DNA of 64,000 nt, from assembly GCA_902491575.1 (NCBI GenBank), contig CABUID010000008.1:15645-79644 (forward strand). Reading direction: 5' to 3'. The translations under genes and the position numbers were made by a program. This document shows, one piece after another, positions 56,981 to 64,000 of the stretch. The stretch's first letter is position 1; each line of letters begins with the position of its first letter. The DNA comes from an uncultured Bacillota bacterium. Its GTDB lineage: Bacteria > Bacillota_I > Bacilli_A > RFN20 > CAG-631. Below the pieces are notes generated by a model. That model was not told the origin of the DNA. It saw nothing but the letters and a program-made list of their open reading frames with translations, and ran no database searches.

Positions 56981-58049
56981 AAAAGATCTAAACTACTTAA
57001 TTAACTTAATCACTGATAAAGCAATAAAAGATAATGTAATAGATTGGTATTCATTACTAGGTTTTATTGAAACGAATAAACTATCTGGCTATGTATTCAA
57101 CAAAATAAAAGAAAAGAAAATAGAAATACCAAAACTTATTTATTCCAATCTATATAATATTTATTCATTGCAAAAAGTTAAAAACAACATTGCAAGAAAA
57201 TTTATTAATCAATTATCTTATCAATTAGAAATTAATCATATAAATCATGCATTTTTAAAAGGAAGCATTCTTTCAAATTGTAATTTAGATAACAAGAAAC
57301 CTACTTATAAACTAGGAGAAAGAACTTCAAATGACATTGATATATTAATCGATTCAAAAGATATCGGAAAACTTGAAAAAATATTAAGTCAACTTCATTT
57401 TAAGCAAGGATATTATGACTATACAAAAGAAAAAATAATTTTATTGGATAGAAAAGAAATTATAAGTAGAAGATTGAATAGAAATGAGACTGCTCCGTGG
57501 GTACTCAAAACAACGAATACAATAGTACCATTCATTGAAATAGATATTAATTTTTCTACATCAAACACCGTAAGTGACCATCATTTAACAAACAAACTAT
57601 TGTCGAATACAAGGTGTTACAAATCTCTTGATAAAAATTATATTAGATCTTTAGAAAAATATGATTTTATCGTTCATTTAATTCTTCACGCTTATAATGA
57701 ATTAACCAATAAATTTCAAATAGACAGACAAAAAGATATTCAATTATATAAATTTTTAGATCTTTATTTATTATTCAGTAAAGATATACAATTAAGCAAA
57801 TTATTAATATTAGTCAAAGAATATAATATTGAATATGAAACGTTTGTGATTTTTAAAAAACTATATGAAATCTTTCATTGTAAAAGTTTTATGAGTTTTT
57901 GCTTTAACTTTAATTTTGAATCATCACCATTAATCATAACAGACTATGAAAACAAACAATTATACGTCTTTAAAGATACTCTTCATAAAAGATTACTTCA
58001 TTTTGATAATAGAAAGTCATTAATAAAATATAAAAATGAACTTACTTGA
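56973..58049 (+). CDS. NTP_transf_5-type nucleotidyltransferase
   Basis: A 358-residue protein with FLKGSILSN at 94-102, then RTSNDIDILID (117-127; D121 and D123) and a third acid in FIEIDINF near 190, the pattern of the uncharacterised nucleotidyltransferase family NTP_transf_5. These proteins are recurrent in peptide- and lipid-type natural product loci, where their role is not settled. The C-terminal half is helical. It overlaps the next gene by 14 bases. Confidence 0.78.
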   Translation: MYKKDLNYLINLITDKAIKDNVIDWYSLLGFIETNKLSGYVFNKIKEKKIEIPKLIYSNLYNIYSLQKVKNNIARKFINQLSYQLEINHINHAFLKGSILSNCNLDNKKPTYKLGERTSNDIDILIDSKDIGKLEKILSQLHFKQGYYDYTKEKIILLDRKEIISRRLNRNETAPWVLKTTNTIVPFIEIDINFSTSNTVSDHHLTNKLLSNTRCYKSLDKNYIRSLEKYDFIVHLILHAYNELTNKFQIDRQKDIQLYKFLDLYLLFSKDIQLSKLLILVKEYNIEYETFVIFKKLYEIFHCKSFMSFCFNFNFESSPLIITDYENKQLYVFKDTLHKRLLHFDNRKSLIKYKNELT

Positions 58050-58860
58050 TAATCGAAATATTACATGTGTTGAATATTATCTTCTTCATAAACTAAATTA
58101 CCAATTAGATATTCGAAAATTATACTATAAAAGTTATATTCCAGCATATAAAATCTATTTAGATTTATTAGAAAAAGATATTCATTTTACATCTTATGAT
58201 GGCATCGTAAAAATACAAAATATATTGATGGAAAATAAAATGTTAACATATAAAGTTACTTCTACATTGAATGAAGCTAACTTAAAAAATAAAAGCCTCA
58301 TCCATCTTATATTAGTCAATAAAAACTTTTTTGAAGATAAAAAGAAGACAACATTTCGAAAGGATCATTATATACAGGTTGAAATGCACCATGACAAACT
58401 TTTAATGATAAATAGTTACCCTGTTTTACAGGAAGAAATCGATATGAATCAACTAAAAGTTTACTTTGATAATAAATGTTTAGTTTATAAACTTTTAAAA
58501 AAAGATAGACTCACATTTAACAAAGTCAAAGCAGAATTTATAAAGCATTTAAGGTCAATAGACTTTCTGCGTTTACCTGAAACCCTTGAAATACATAAAT
58601 TTCAATCACTGATTCAATTATTAAAGATAACCAGACTTAGATTATATGATTTGTGTTGCTATTTAAAAGTGGAAAAATCCTTAATCAATCAAATAAATGA
58701 AATAAACAAATACTATGAAAACATTTTTTTGAAAATATCCATGATGATAATTAAGAAAAAGATAGATTCTATGGAATTAAAAGAAATAATTTTTAAAATA
58801 AATAAATATGAAAATGAATTAGATGAAAAATTAAGAAAGGAGTTTTTAAATGAAAAATAA
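58036..58860 (+). CDS. Unrecognised protein, possible papain-like fold
   Basis: A 274-residue protein with no match I can name. Cys11 in NITCVEYYLL, His111 in RKDHYIQVEM and Asn126 in LLMINSYPV are spaced like a papain-type Cys-His-Asn set. The order of segments recalls the BtrH-like protein at 60582 (C19, H121, D in YTIDHDY), so it may be a diverged relative acting as acyltransferase or amide synthase. This is inference. It is directly followed by a carrier protein gene that overlaps by 11 bases. Confidence 0.45.
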   Translation: MNLLDNRNITCVEYYLLHKLNYQLDIRKLYYKSYIPAYKIYLDLLEKDIHFTSYDGIVKIQNILMENKMLTYKVTSTLNEANLKNKSLIHLILVNKNFFEDKKKTTFRKDHYIQVEMHHDKLLMINSYPVLQEEIDMNQLKVYFDNKCLVYKLLKKDRLTFNKVKAEFIKHLRSIDFLRLPETLEIHKFQSLIQLLKITRLRLYDLCCYLKVEKSLINQINEINKYYENIFLKISMMIIKKKIDSMELKEIIFKINKYENELDEKLRKEFLNEK

Positions 58861-59107
58861 AAATATAAAAAACAAATTAATGAAATGTATTCAAGATACT
58901 TGTATTTATGATGAAAAAATCAAATTAACAGATAATCTAAAAGATGATTTAAGATATGATAGTTTGCAAATTGCATCCTTAATTTTTGAAGTAGAACAAT
59001 CTTTTAAAATTACTTTTGATAGTTCCGATTTGACGATGGAAAATATGAAAACTGTAAATGATTTATTGGTATTAATTAAAAGGACATTAGAAAATGAAAC
59101 TCTATAA
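58850..59107 (+). CDS. Acyl/peptidyl carrier protein, first
   Basis: An 85-residue carrier protein of normal size and four-helix pattern. The attachment site reads DLRYDSLQIASL with Ser38 in the conserved DSL, where phosphopantetheine is added. AAAGGAG precedes the start. It overlaps the ligase gene by 14 bases, which suggests that the ligase loads it. No phosphopantetheinyl transferase is in the window, so the host enzyme must act. Confidence 0.85.
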   Translation: MKNKNIKNKLMKCIQDTCIYDEKIKLTDNLKDDLRYDSLQIASLIFEVEQSFKITFDSSDLTMENMKTVNDLLVLIKRTLENETL

Positions 59108-60356
59108 CTTCTTATTATCAAAAATGCTAACTTATAAAGATAAAATAGCATTAGCCAATAGCAATATTACCTATAGACAGTTAATCAAAATAGTTGAAGA
59201 ACAATCCAAACAATATAAAAAAATAGGAAACCTGATTCATACAAATAAAGAAAGCAAAGAAAAACAAGCGATTGAAATTTTATCCATACTTGCAAGTAAG
59301 AACGTTTGTGTTCCTATAACTCGTAAATATGGCTTAAAACAAAGACAATATGTAGTTGATTTAATAAATAATGATAACAATACTTATGAAGATTTGGCTT
59401 TTATTATGTTTACTAGTGGAACTACATCTACTAGTAAAGGGGTGATGCTTACGGATGAAAACATTATTTACAATATTTTAGGAAACGATCAATGCTTAAA
59501 TTTTTCGAGTAATGAAAACATCTTAATTATTAGACCATTAGTCCATATCTCCGCATTAGTAGGAGAATTGTTATATGGTCTTTATAAAGGAATGACAATT
59601 CATTTTTATGAAGATATACTCGTTCCTAGAAAAATCAATCATTTTATTAACGAAAATAATGTGACCGTTTTAGGAAGTACACCTACAATGTTCAATATGT
59701 TTATAAAAACAAAATGTAATCTAAAATCATTAAAACATGCCGTTATTAGCGGAGAAAGACTATCAAAGGAAATAGCTATTTCATTAGTTAATACCTATTC
59801 ACATATTCATTTTTATAATGTTTATGGAATGACAGAAAATAGTCCTAGAGCCACTTGTTTAAATCATAACGATTTTAAATTGTTTGTAGGAAGTGTCGGT
59901 AAACCTTTAGCTCATACAAGCATTAAAATTATTCATCAGGAAATTTGCATTAAAAGTAAAAGTATGATGAAAGGATATTATAAAAACAAAGAATTAACGA
60001 ATCAAACAATTATCGATGGATATTATCATACAAAAGATGCAGGTTATATTAATGAATATGGCTATTTATATGTTTTAGGAAGAATCGATAATGTGATTAT
60101 TAAAGGAGGCCTTAATATCTATCCTGAAGAAATCGAAAATGAAGTCAAAAAATATGAAAGTGTTCAAGATTGTCTAGTTTATAAAATGATTGATAAAAAT
60201 GGATTTGAAAATATTGGTTTAAAAGTGGTGGGGGATGTTACTGTTAATGAATTATTAAAATTTTTAAGTCAATCCCTACCTTCTATAATGCTTCCAAATA
60301 AAATCGATATTGTTGATAAATTAGAAAAAACACCTTCAGGAAAGCTAAAAAGATGA
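59094..60356 (+). CDS. Adenylate-forming acyl/aminoacyl ligase
   Basis: A 420-residue ANL-family ligase, about 100 residues shorter than typical acyl-CoA ligases, mainly in the N-terminal part. P-loop FTSGTTSTSKG ends at 116, YGMTE is near 244, DNVIIKGGLNIYPEEIE carries the hinge, and the catalytic lysine is Lys417 in TPSGKLKR at the very end. It should activate a carboxylic or amino acid as an adenylate and load it on one or both carriers that flank it. Overlaps of 14 and 4 bases tie the three genes. Confidence 0.88.
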   Translation: MKLYNFLLSKMLTYKDKIALANSNITYRQLIKIVEEQSKQYKKIGNLIHTNKESKEKQAIEILSILASKNVCVPITRKYGLKQRQYVVDLINNDNNTYEDLAFIMFTSGTTSTSKGVMLTDENIIYNILGNDQCLNFSSNENILIIRPLVHISALVGELLYGLYKGMTIHFYEDILVPRKINHFINENNVTVLGSTPTMFNMFIKTKCNLKSLKHAVISGERLSKEIAISLVNTYSHIHFYNVYGMTENSPRATCLNHNDFKLFVGSVGKPLAHTSIKIIHQEICIKSKSMMKGYYKNKELTNQTIIDGYYHTKDAGYINEYGYLYVLGRIDNVIIKGGLNIYPEEIENEVKKYESVQDCLVYKMIDKNGFENIGLKVVGDVTVNELLKFLSQSLPSIMLPNKIDIVDKLEKTPSGKLKR

Positions 60357-60601
60357 AAAAAACGATTGTTAAAATTATTAAAGAAAATTTAGCTTTTGAT
60401 GAAAAAGTCACCACTGACACTAAACTGAATAAACTCAGTGTAGATAGTCTATCCTTTATCAATGTTTTAGTAACGATAGAAAAAACATTTCATATAACTT
60501 TTACAGACGAAGAATTAAATATGAATAATTTTAAAATAGTAAATGATTTAATCGAATTAATAAAAAGGAAAATATCAAAAAATGAAAAAAATAATTTATA
60601 A
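60353..60601 (+). CDS. Acyl/peptidyl carrier protein, second
   Basis: An 82-residue carrier with LSVDSLSFINVL (Ser32 in DSL). It differs enough from the first carrier (85 residues, RYDSLQIAS) to suggest separate partners. It starts in an ATGA overlap with the ligase and overlaps the BtrH-like gene by 20 bases, consistent with serving as the donor for that acyltransferase. Confidence 0.85.
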   Translation: MKKTIVKIIKENLAFDEKVTTDTKLNKLSVDSLSFINVLVTIEKTFHITFTDEELNMNNFKIVNDLIELIKRKISKNEKNNL

Positions 60602-61559
60602 TGTAAAACCCTTTAATGATTTTCCTCTTTCAGGGTGTTTTAAACATCAAGTATTAGCTGCTTTAAAAGGACTAAATATTCATCCTCTCCCTTATCTTGT
60701 TAACAACTATTATATTTATGCTATTAAGAATCATTATTTAATATCAAAGCAAATTCAATTTGAATCCTATTCCACTAATTTTAAAAAAATGGGAATAAAA
60801 ATGCTACATAAAAAAGTGATTCATAGTGAATTTATAGAAGAAATAAAAAAACAATTATCAAAAGCAAAATTAATCATTGTTCCTTGTGATTGTTATGGAC
60901 TTTCTTACAGAAAAGATATGTTTAATAAATTACATAGTATTCATTATCTTCTTATATATGGTTATGATGATAACATCAAAAGTTTTTATACAATTGATCA
61001 TGATTATTTAAATAGTTTTCAATATAAGAAAAAGAAAGTGAAGTATAACGACATAGAAAATGGTTTTGAAGCTTACAAAAATAATTTTTATAAGAAAAAA
61101 GATACATTATTATATATTCTTTATAAAACTTTAAATCAAAAAAATTCATCCACTACTTTTACCGATAACATTATCAAATATAAAGAAATTATGAAAAATG
61201 GGCAATTGGCTTTAAAACATTATATTGATATATTTGAACATTTAATAAAAAATGAGACATTATTTTTAAAGAAAATAGAAAAAACTTATCAAAATTTTAT
61301 TTTAATAAGACAACACAAAGAAAGAATGAAATATCAATTACAATATTGCTTTAAAAATAAAAGAATAACGAATTTGTTCAATAAAATCATTTATGAATAT
61401 ACATTTATCATTACTATCTTATATAAATGTTATCTTACTAAGAAGCTAAATCAAAATAGTTTAATAAAATGTTTAGATAAGTTAAATGTCATTTATTCTT
61501 TAGAAGAAAAAACACAAATAACCATAGATGAAACCATTGAATCTAATCAATTATTTTAA
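60582..61559 (+). CDS. BtrH-like acyltransferase
   Basis: A 325-residue protein whose N-terminal half matches the BtrH_N pattern: SGCFKHQVLAAL with Cys19, an IIVPCDCYGLSYR segment, then HSIHYLLIYGYDD with His121 and an Asp in YTIDHDY. In butirosin biosynthesis BtrH moves an acyl group from a carrier protein onto an amine, using a Cys-His pair. Here the donor would be one of the two carriers. The C-terminal half is helical and unassigned. The acceptor is not known. Confidence 0.7.
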   Translation: MKKIIYNVKPFNDFPLSGCFKHQVLAALKGLNIHPLPYLVNNYYIYAIKNHYLISKQIQFESYSTNFKKMGIKMLHKKVIHSEFIEEIKKQLSKAKLIIVPCDCYGLSYRKDMFNKLHSIHYLLIYGYDDNIKSFYTIDHDYLNSFQYKKKKVKYNDIENGFEAYKNNFYKKKDTLLYILYKTLNQKNSSTTFTDNIIKYKEIMKNGQLALKHYIDIFEHLIKNETLFLKKIEKTYQNFILIRQHKERMKYQLQYCFKNKRITNLFNKIIYEYTFIITILYKCYLTKKLNQNSLIKCLDKLNVIYSLEEKTQITIDETIESNQLF

Positions 61560-62070
61560 TGTTACTTTCTTATATAAATCGATTGAAGATATAGAAGATA
61601 ATGATTTATTTACTTTATATGATTATGATCGATTTCCAAGAAAAATGATAAAAAAAGAAAATATTGAATTTGATTTTTCAACTATTAAAGATAAATGTAT
61701 TTTAACGAACAAACAAACAATCGATATTAACGAGAATATATCTAAGATAGCTTTTTCTGGTTGTTCATTAATGTTTTCTAATCAAGATAAAGTAAAAATT
61801 ATTTATGAAGATAAAAGTTATGAATACAAATATATTAAATTTGCCGATTATCGGTGGTCAATGCAACGTTCCATTCATTGGATGTTTAAAAACCAAAAAA
61901 AAGAATATAAAGACTACTTAAATGTTTTAATGGAGGATTATAACTATGAACTCGATGTTTTAAATTTTATTTACTATTATGTAATAGAAGTCAACCCAAC
62001 GAAAAAGATACAATCCATTACTTTACCTAACAATGAATTGATTTTAATTTTTACAATTACTTTACTATAA
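61528..62070 (+). CDS. Beta-sandwich, carbohydrate-binding-like protein
   Basis: A 180-residue protein. Segments such as FDFSTIKDKCILTNKQ, ISKIAFSGCSLMFSN, KVKIIYEDKSYEYKYIKFADY and the ending IQSITLPNNELILIFTITL follow the strand pattern of accessory beta-sandwich domains attached to glycoside hydrolases. It has no signal peptide and no hydrolase domain. It overlaps the previous gene by 32 bases and lacks a clear ribosome site, so the start is uncertain. Function unknown. Confidence 0.5.
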   Translation: MKPLNLINYFNVTFLYKSIEDIEDNDLFTLYDYDRFPRKMIKKENIEFDFSTIKDKCILTNKQTIDINENISKIAFSGCSLMFSNQDKVKIIYEDKSYEYKYIKFADYRWSMQRSIHWMFKNQKKEYKDYLNVLMEDYNYELDVLNFIYYYVIEVNPTKKIQSITLPNNELILIFTITLL

Positions 62071-62085
62071 AAAGAAGGTGAAAAA

Positions 62086-63114
62086 ATGTCATATAAAAAT
62101 ATAATTGAAAATTTCGATATAAACATCGATAAATCAATGAAAGAAGATAATGAATATCTATTTATTACTAATGATTCCAATCGATTGATCTATTTATCCC
62201 ATCCTATAAAGAAAAAATACAAAAATCAATTATTATCTAAAAACAATATTAAGTTATTTGAGGGACATGACCTCAATTTTAATGGCCATATTATTACATT
62301 AAGAAAAAATGATACCAATATCCATATTGATTTTCATCCAAACATTTTAGATTATAAATATACAACAAATGGATTAATTATTGCATCGAATACGATTAAA
62401 GGCTCTTTATTCTTTGATAATGACTCTTTATTTAGATGCAATGATAAATGCATGACGATTGTTGGATGTGATAATATCCCGTTACTTATTATGAACCCCT
62501 TATATAATGTGTCGAATAATTCATATGATAAGTGCTATATTGAATATGAAAAAATAGATAACAATCATGTCTGTTTTGAAGTAAAGTCTAATCATCAAAA
62601 TAAGTTATATTTAGAAATCATTATGTATAGCAATAAATTAATCTATGATACTATTATTGAAAAATCACATAAAGATAGAAACAATATTTATTCTCCATTG
62701 ATTTTCTTGAACTATGATGAAGAAGTAGAAGAATTATTATTAAGAATTAATTATCTTCCATTGTCAAATCTAATAGGTAAAAAAATAAAAGAATCTTACT
62801 TATATCTACCGATAATTGATTTATCTACTGATGTCCAATTAAATTCGTATAAAATAAAAAGTAAGTGGTGCAGTTTTAATACAACTTGGAATAATGTTCC
62901 TCATTATAAAACTATTACTAATAAAATTCAAATAATAGATAAATACGTGAAAGTAGATATAACGGATTATATCGTAAATATTGCAAATTTAAAAGATATA
63001 TATAATCCTGGATTAGTAATTTCATGTGAACAAGGAAAAATGATTTTATCTACAGCAGATAGTTATTATTATCCAAATCTTATTGAGGTAATTTTAAATG
63101 AACAAGGATTATAG
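62086..63114 (+). CDS. DNRLRE-like beta-rich protein
   Basis: A 342-residue protein. The last 130 residues read like a DNRLRE/CBM96-type module: ESYLYLPIIDLS, KWCSFNTTWNNVPHY, KVDITDYI, NPGLVISCEQGK, ILSTADSYYYPNLIEV. In secreted proteins such modules bind sugars or build surface structures. The first 200 residues are beta-rich and unrecognised. There is no signal peptide, unusual for this module, so export by the holin or an intracellular role must be considered. GAAGGTGAAAAA precedes the start. Confidence 0.6.
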   Translation: MSYKNIIENFDINIDKSMKEDNEYLFITNDSNRLIYLSHPIKKKYKNQLLSKNNIKLFEGHDLNFNGHIITLRKNDTNIHIDFHPNILDYKYTTNGLIIASNTIKGSLFFDNDSLFRCNDKCMTIVGCDNIPLLIMNPLYNVSNNSYDKCYIEYEKIDNNHVCFEVKSNHQNKLYLEIIMYSNKLIYDTIIEKSHKDRNNIYSPLIFLNYDEEVEELLLRINYLPLSNLIGKKIKESYLYLPIIDLSTDVQLNSYKIKSKWCSFNTTWNNVPHYKTITNKIQIIDKYVKVDITDYIVNIANLKDIYNPGLVISCEQGKMILSTADSYYYPNLIEVILNEQGL

Positions 63115-63949
63115 CTTAAAAAATATACTTTTATTTTGTAAAAATCTAAGTAAAATGATTAATCTTGATATTGATTATGATGAAAGTAAAAATATAATGT
63201 TAGGCTATAAAACTATCATTACGAATAACGAAAAAAAAGCAAAAAACATTTTTGATTCTTTGAATTATCTTCTAACCCAAAAAGAAAACAATATCGATGA
63301 TTCATTAATTAAGAAATGGTATTACATTTTATATGAAAGATTAGTGGATAATATGTTGGTGCTAAAACTAATTAATACCTTATATGGTATAAATCCTGAA
63401 ACAATATTGGAAACTATCGAAAATATTACACAGCTGATTAAAGAATTAACAAATGATGATGTCATTTGTTTACAATGGCTTTATTATTTAGTTTATAAAT
63501 ATGATTATACAACATTATTATTCAATAAAAACGAAGTTTTTTTACTTCAAAACGAGTTAAATCAAAATCATAAAATAGCAAAAGAAACGATTATGAATCT
63601 TATTTTAACTCAACAAATACTTGATGAGCCAACTAGCAGAAAATTAACAAAACAAGAAATTATAAATGAAATTCTTATTTATAAAAACATGTTTAAAGAT
63701 TATTTAAAGATAAATCATATTTCTTTATTTGGTTCATTTAGCAAAGATGAAGATACATTAGAAAGTGATATTGACTTGCTCATATCCTTTGAAGATGTAT
63801 CTTCCTATTTACAAAAGAAAAACAAAGTGTCATTGTTAAAAGATATATTAGAAAAATCACTGAAAAGACAAATAGATGTTCTAGAAATAGCAAATAACAT
63901 TGACCACAATACTTTTGTAGCCATAAAAACAGCAATAAAAATATATTAA
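63098..63949 (+). CDS. Protein with C-terminal minimal nucleotidyltransferase domain
   Basis: A 283-residue protein. The helical N-terminal 190 residues are unrecognised. The C-terminal 90 residues form an MNT-type nucleotidyltransferase: ISLFGSFSKDED near 208-218, ESDIDLLISF with the two metal acids, and a third acid in QIDVLEI. MNT domains in toxin-antitoxin pairs AMPylate a partner; in fusion here the target could be a cluster protein. It overlaps the previous gene by 17 bases. GAGGTAATTTTAA precedes the start. Confidence 0.7.
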   Translation: MNKDYSLKNILLFCKNLSKMINLDIDYDESKNIMLGYKTIITNNEKKAKNIFDSLNYLLTQKENNIDDSLIKKWYYILYERLVDNMLVLKLINTLYGINPETILETIENITQLIKELTNDDVICLQWLYYLVYKYDYTTLLFNKNEVFLLQNELNQNHKIAKETIMNLILTQQILDEPTSRKLTKQEIINEILIYKNMFKDYLKINHISLFGSFSKDEDTLESDIDLLISFEDVSSYLQKKNKVSLLKDILEKSLKRQIDVLEIANNIDHNTFVAIKTAIKIY

Positions 63950-63996
63950 AAAAAGAAAAGAAAAAAAATAGAAAAAAGAAAGGAAAGAATAAAAAA

Positions 63997-64000
63997 ATGG
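63997..64000 (+). CDS. Start of the next gene, cut by the window edge
   Basis: An ATG at 63997 follows AAAGGAAAG by a proper distance, 47 bases after the previous stop and with no terminator between, so the operon very probably continues beyond the window. Confidence 0.4.

Overview
The window reads as the chromosome of a very AT-rich, low-GC Gram-positive bacterium (Bacillota). Genes carry strong AGGAGG-type ribosome sites, promoters match TTGACA/TATAAT closely, and TGA is a stop codon (for example the response regulator at 7.5 kb and the ligase at 60.4 kb), so this is not a Mycoplasma-type code. The block plsX-rnc-ftsY-ylxM-ffh without fab genes, pcrA-ligA, feoAAB, and a choloylglycine-hydrolase-type enzyme fit a gut-associated Erysipelotrichia-like or related deep Bacilli lineage. 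The lineage is inference.

Layout. 0-8.6 kb: a TetR regulator (cut by the window edge) with an FtsX-type ABC exporter, a ferrous-iron uptake operon feoA-feoA-feoB plus a small HMA protein behind a promoter with GTTAG/CTAAC operators, and a two-component system. 9-18.2 kb: housekeeping core (ligA, pcrA; plsX, rnc, ftsY, ylxM, ffh; tRNA-Ile). 18.2-26.8 kb: an accessory zone with IS3-type relics, two pieces of a phage tail module, DUF4143 ATPase relics, an ArsR-DUF5714 pair, a nucleotidyltransferase, and an operon of 2-hydroxyacid dehydrogenase, zinc macrodomain and class M sirtuin (SirTM) opposite an HxlR regulator. 26.8-46.4 kb: mostly ordinary genes (Mrp, phosphoesterase, MFS, U32 protein, MATE, two ABC systems, Ung, tRNA-His, tRNA-Val, C-N hydrolase, transglutaminase-like protein).

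47.1-51.6 kb: a decaying exoprotein locus. A subtilase and a metzincin are broken by frameshifts and stops, beside two lipoproteins that share duplicated upstream DNA. Each copy of that DNA holds the same candidate transcription attenuator. After tRNA-Ser, mutY and a small kinase, the last 9.7 kb (54.3-64 kb) is the most unusual part.

That region is one tightly overlapping + strand run: a sigma-like factor, a deaminase, a membrane/coiled-coil protein, a holin, a dTMP-kinase-like protein, two nucleotidyltransferases, a possible papain-fold protein, two carrier proteins around an adenylate-forming ligase, a BtrH-like acyltransferase, and two signal-less beta-sandwich proteins. Two near-identical promoter blocks precede the sigma gene and the membrane/holin pair. 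I read it as an undescribed thiotemplated biosynthesis or protein-modification cluster under a dedicated sigma factor, with holin-type release. It runs off the right edge.
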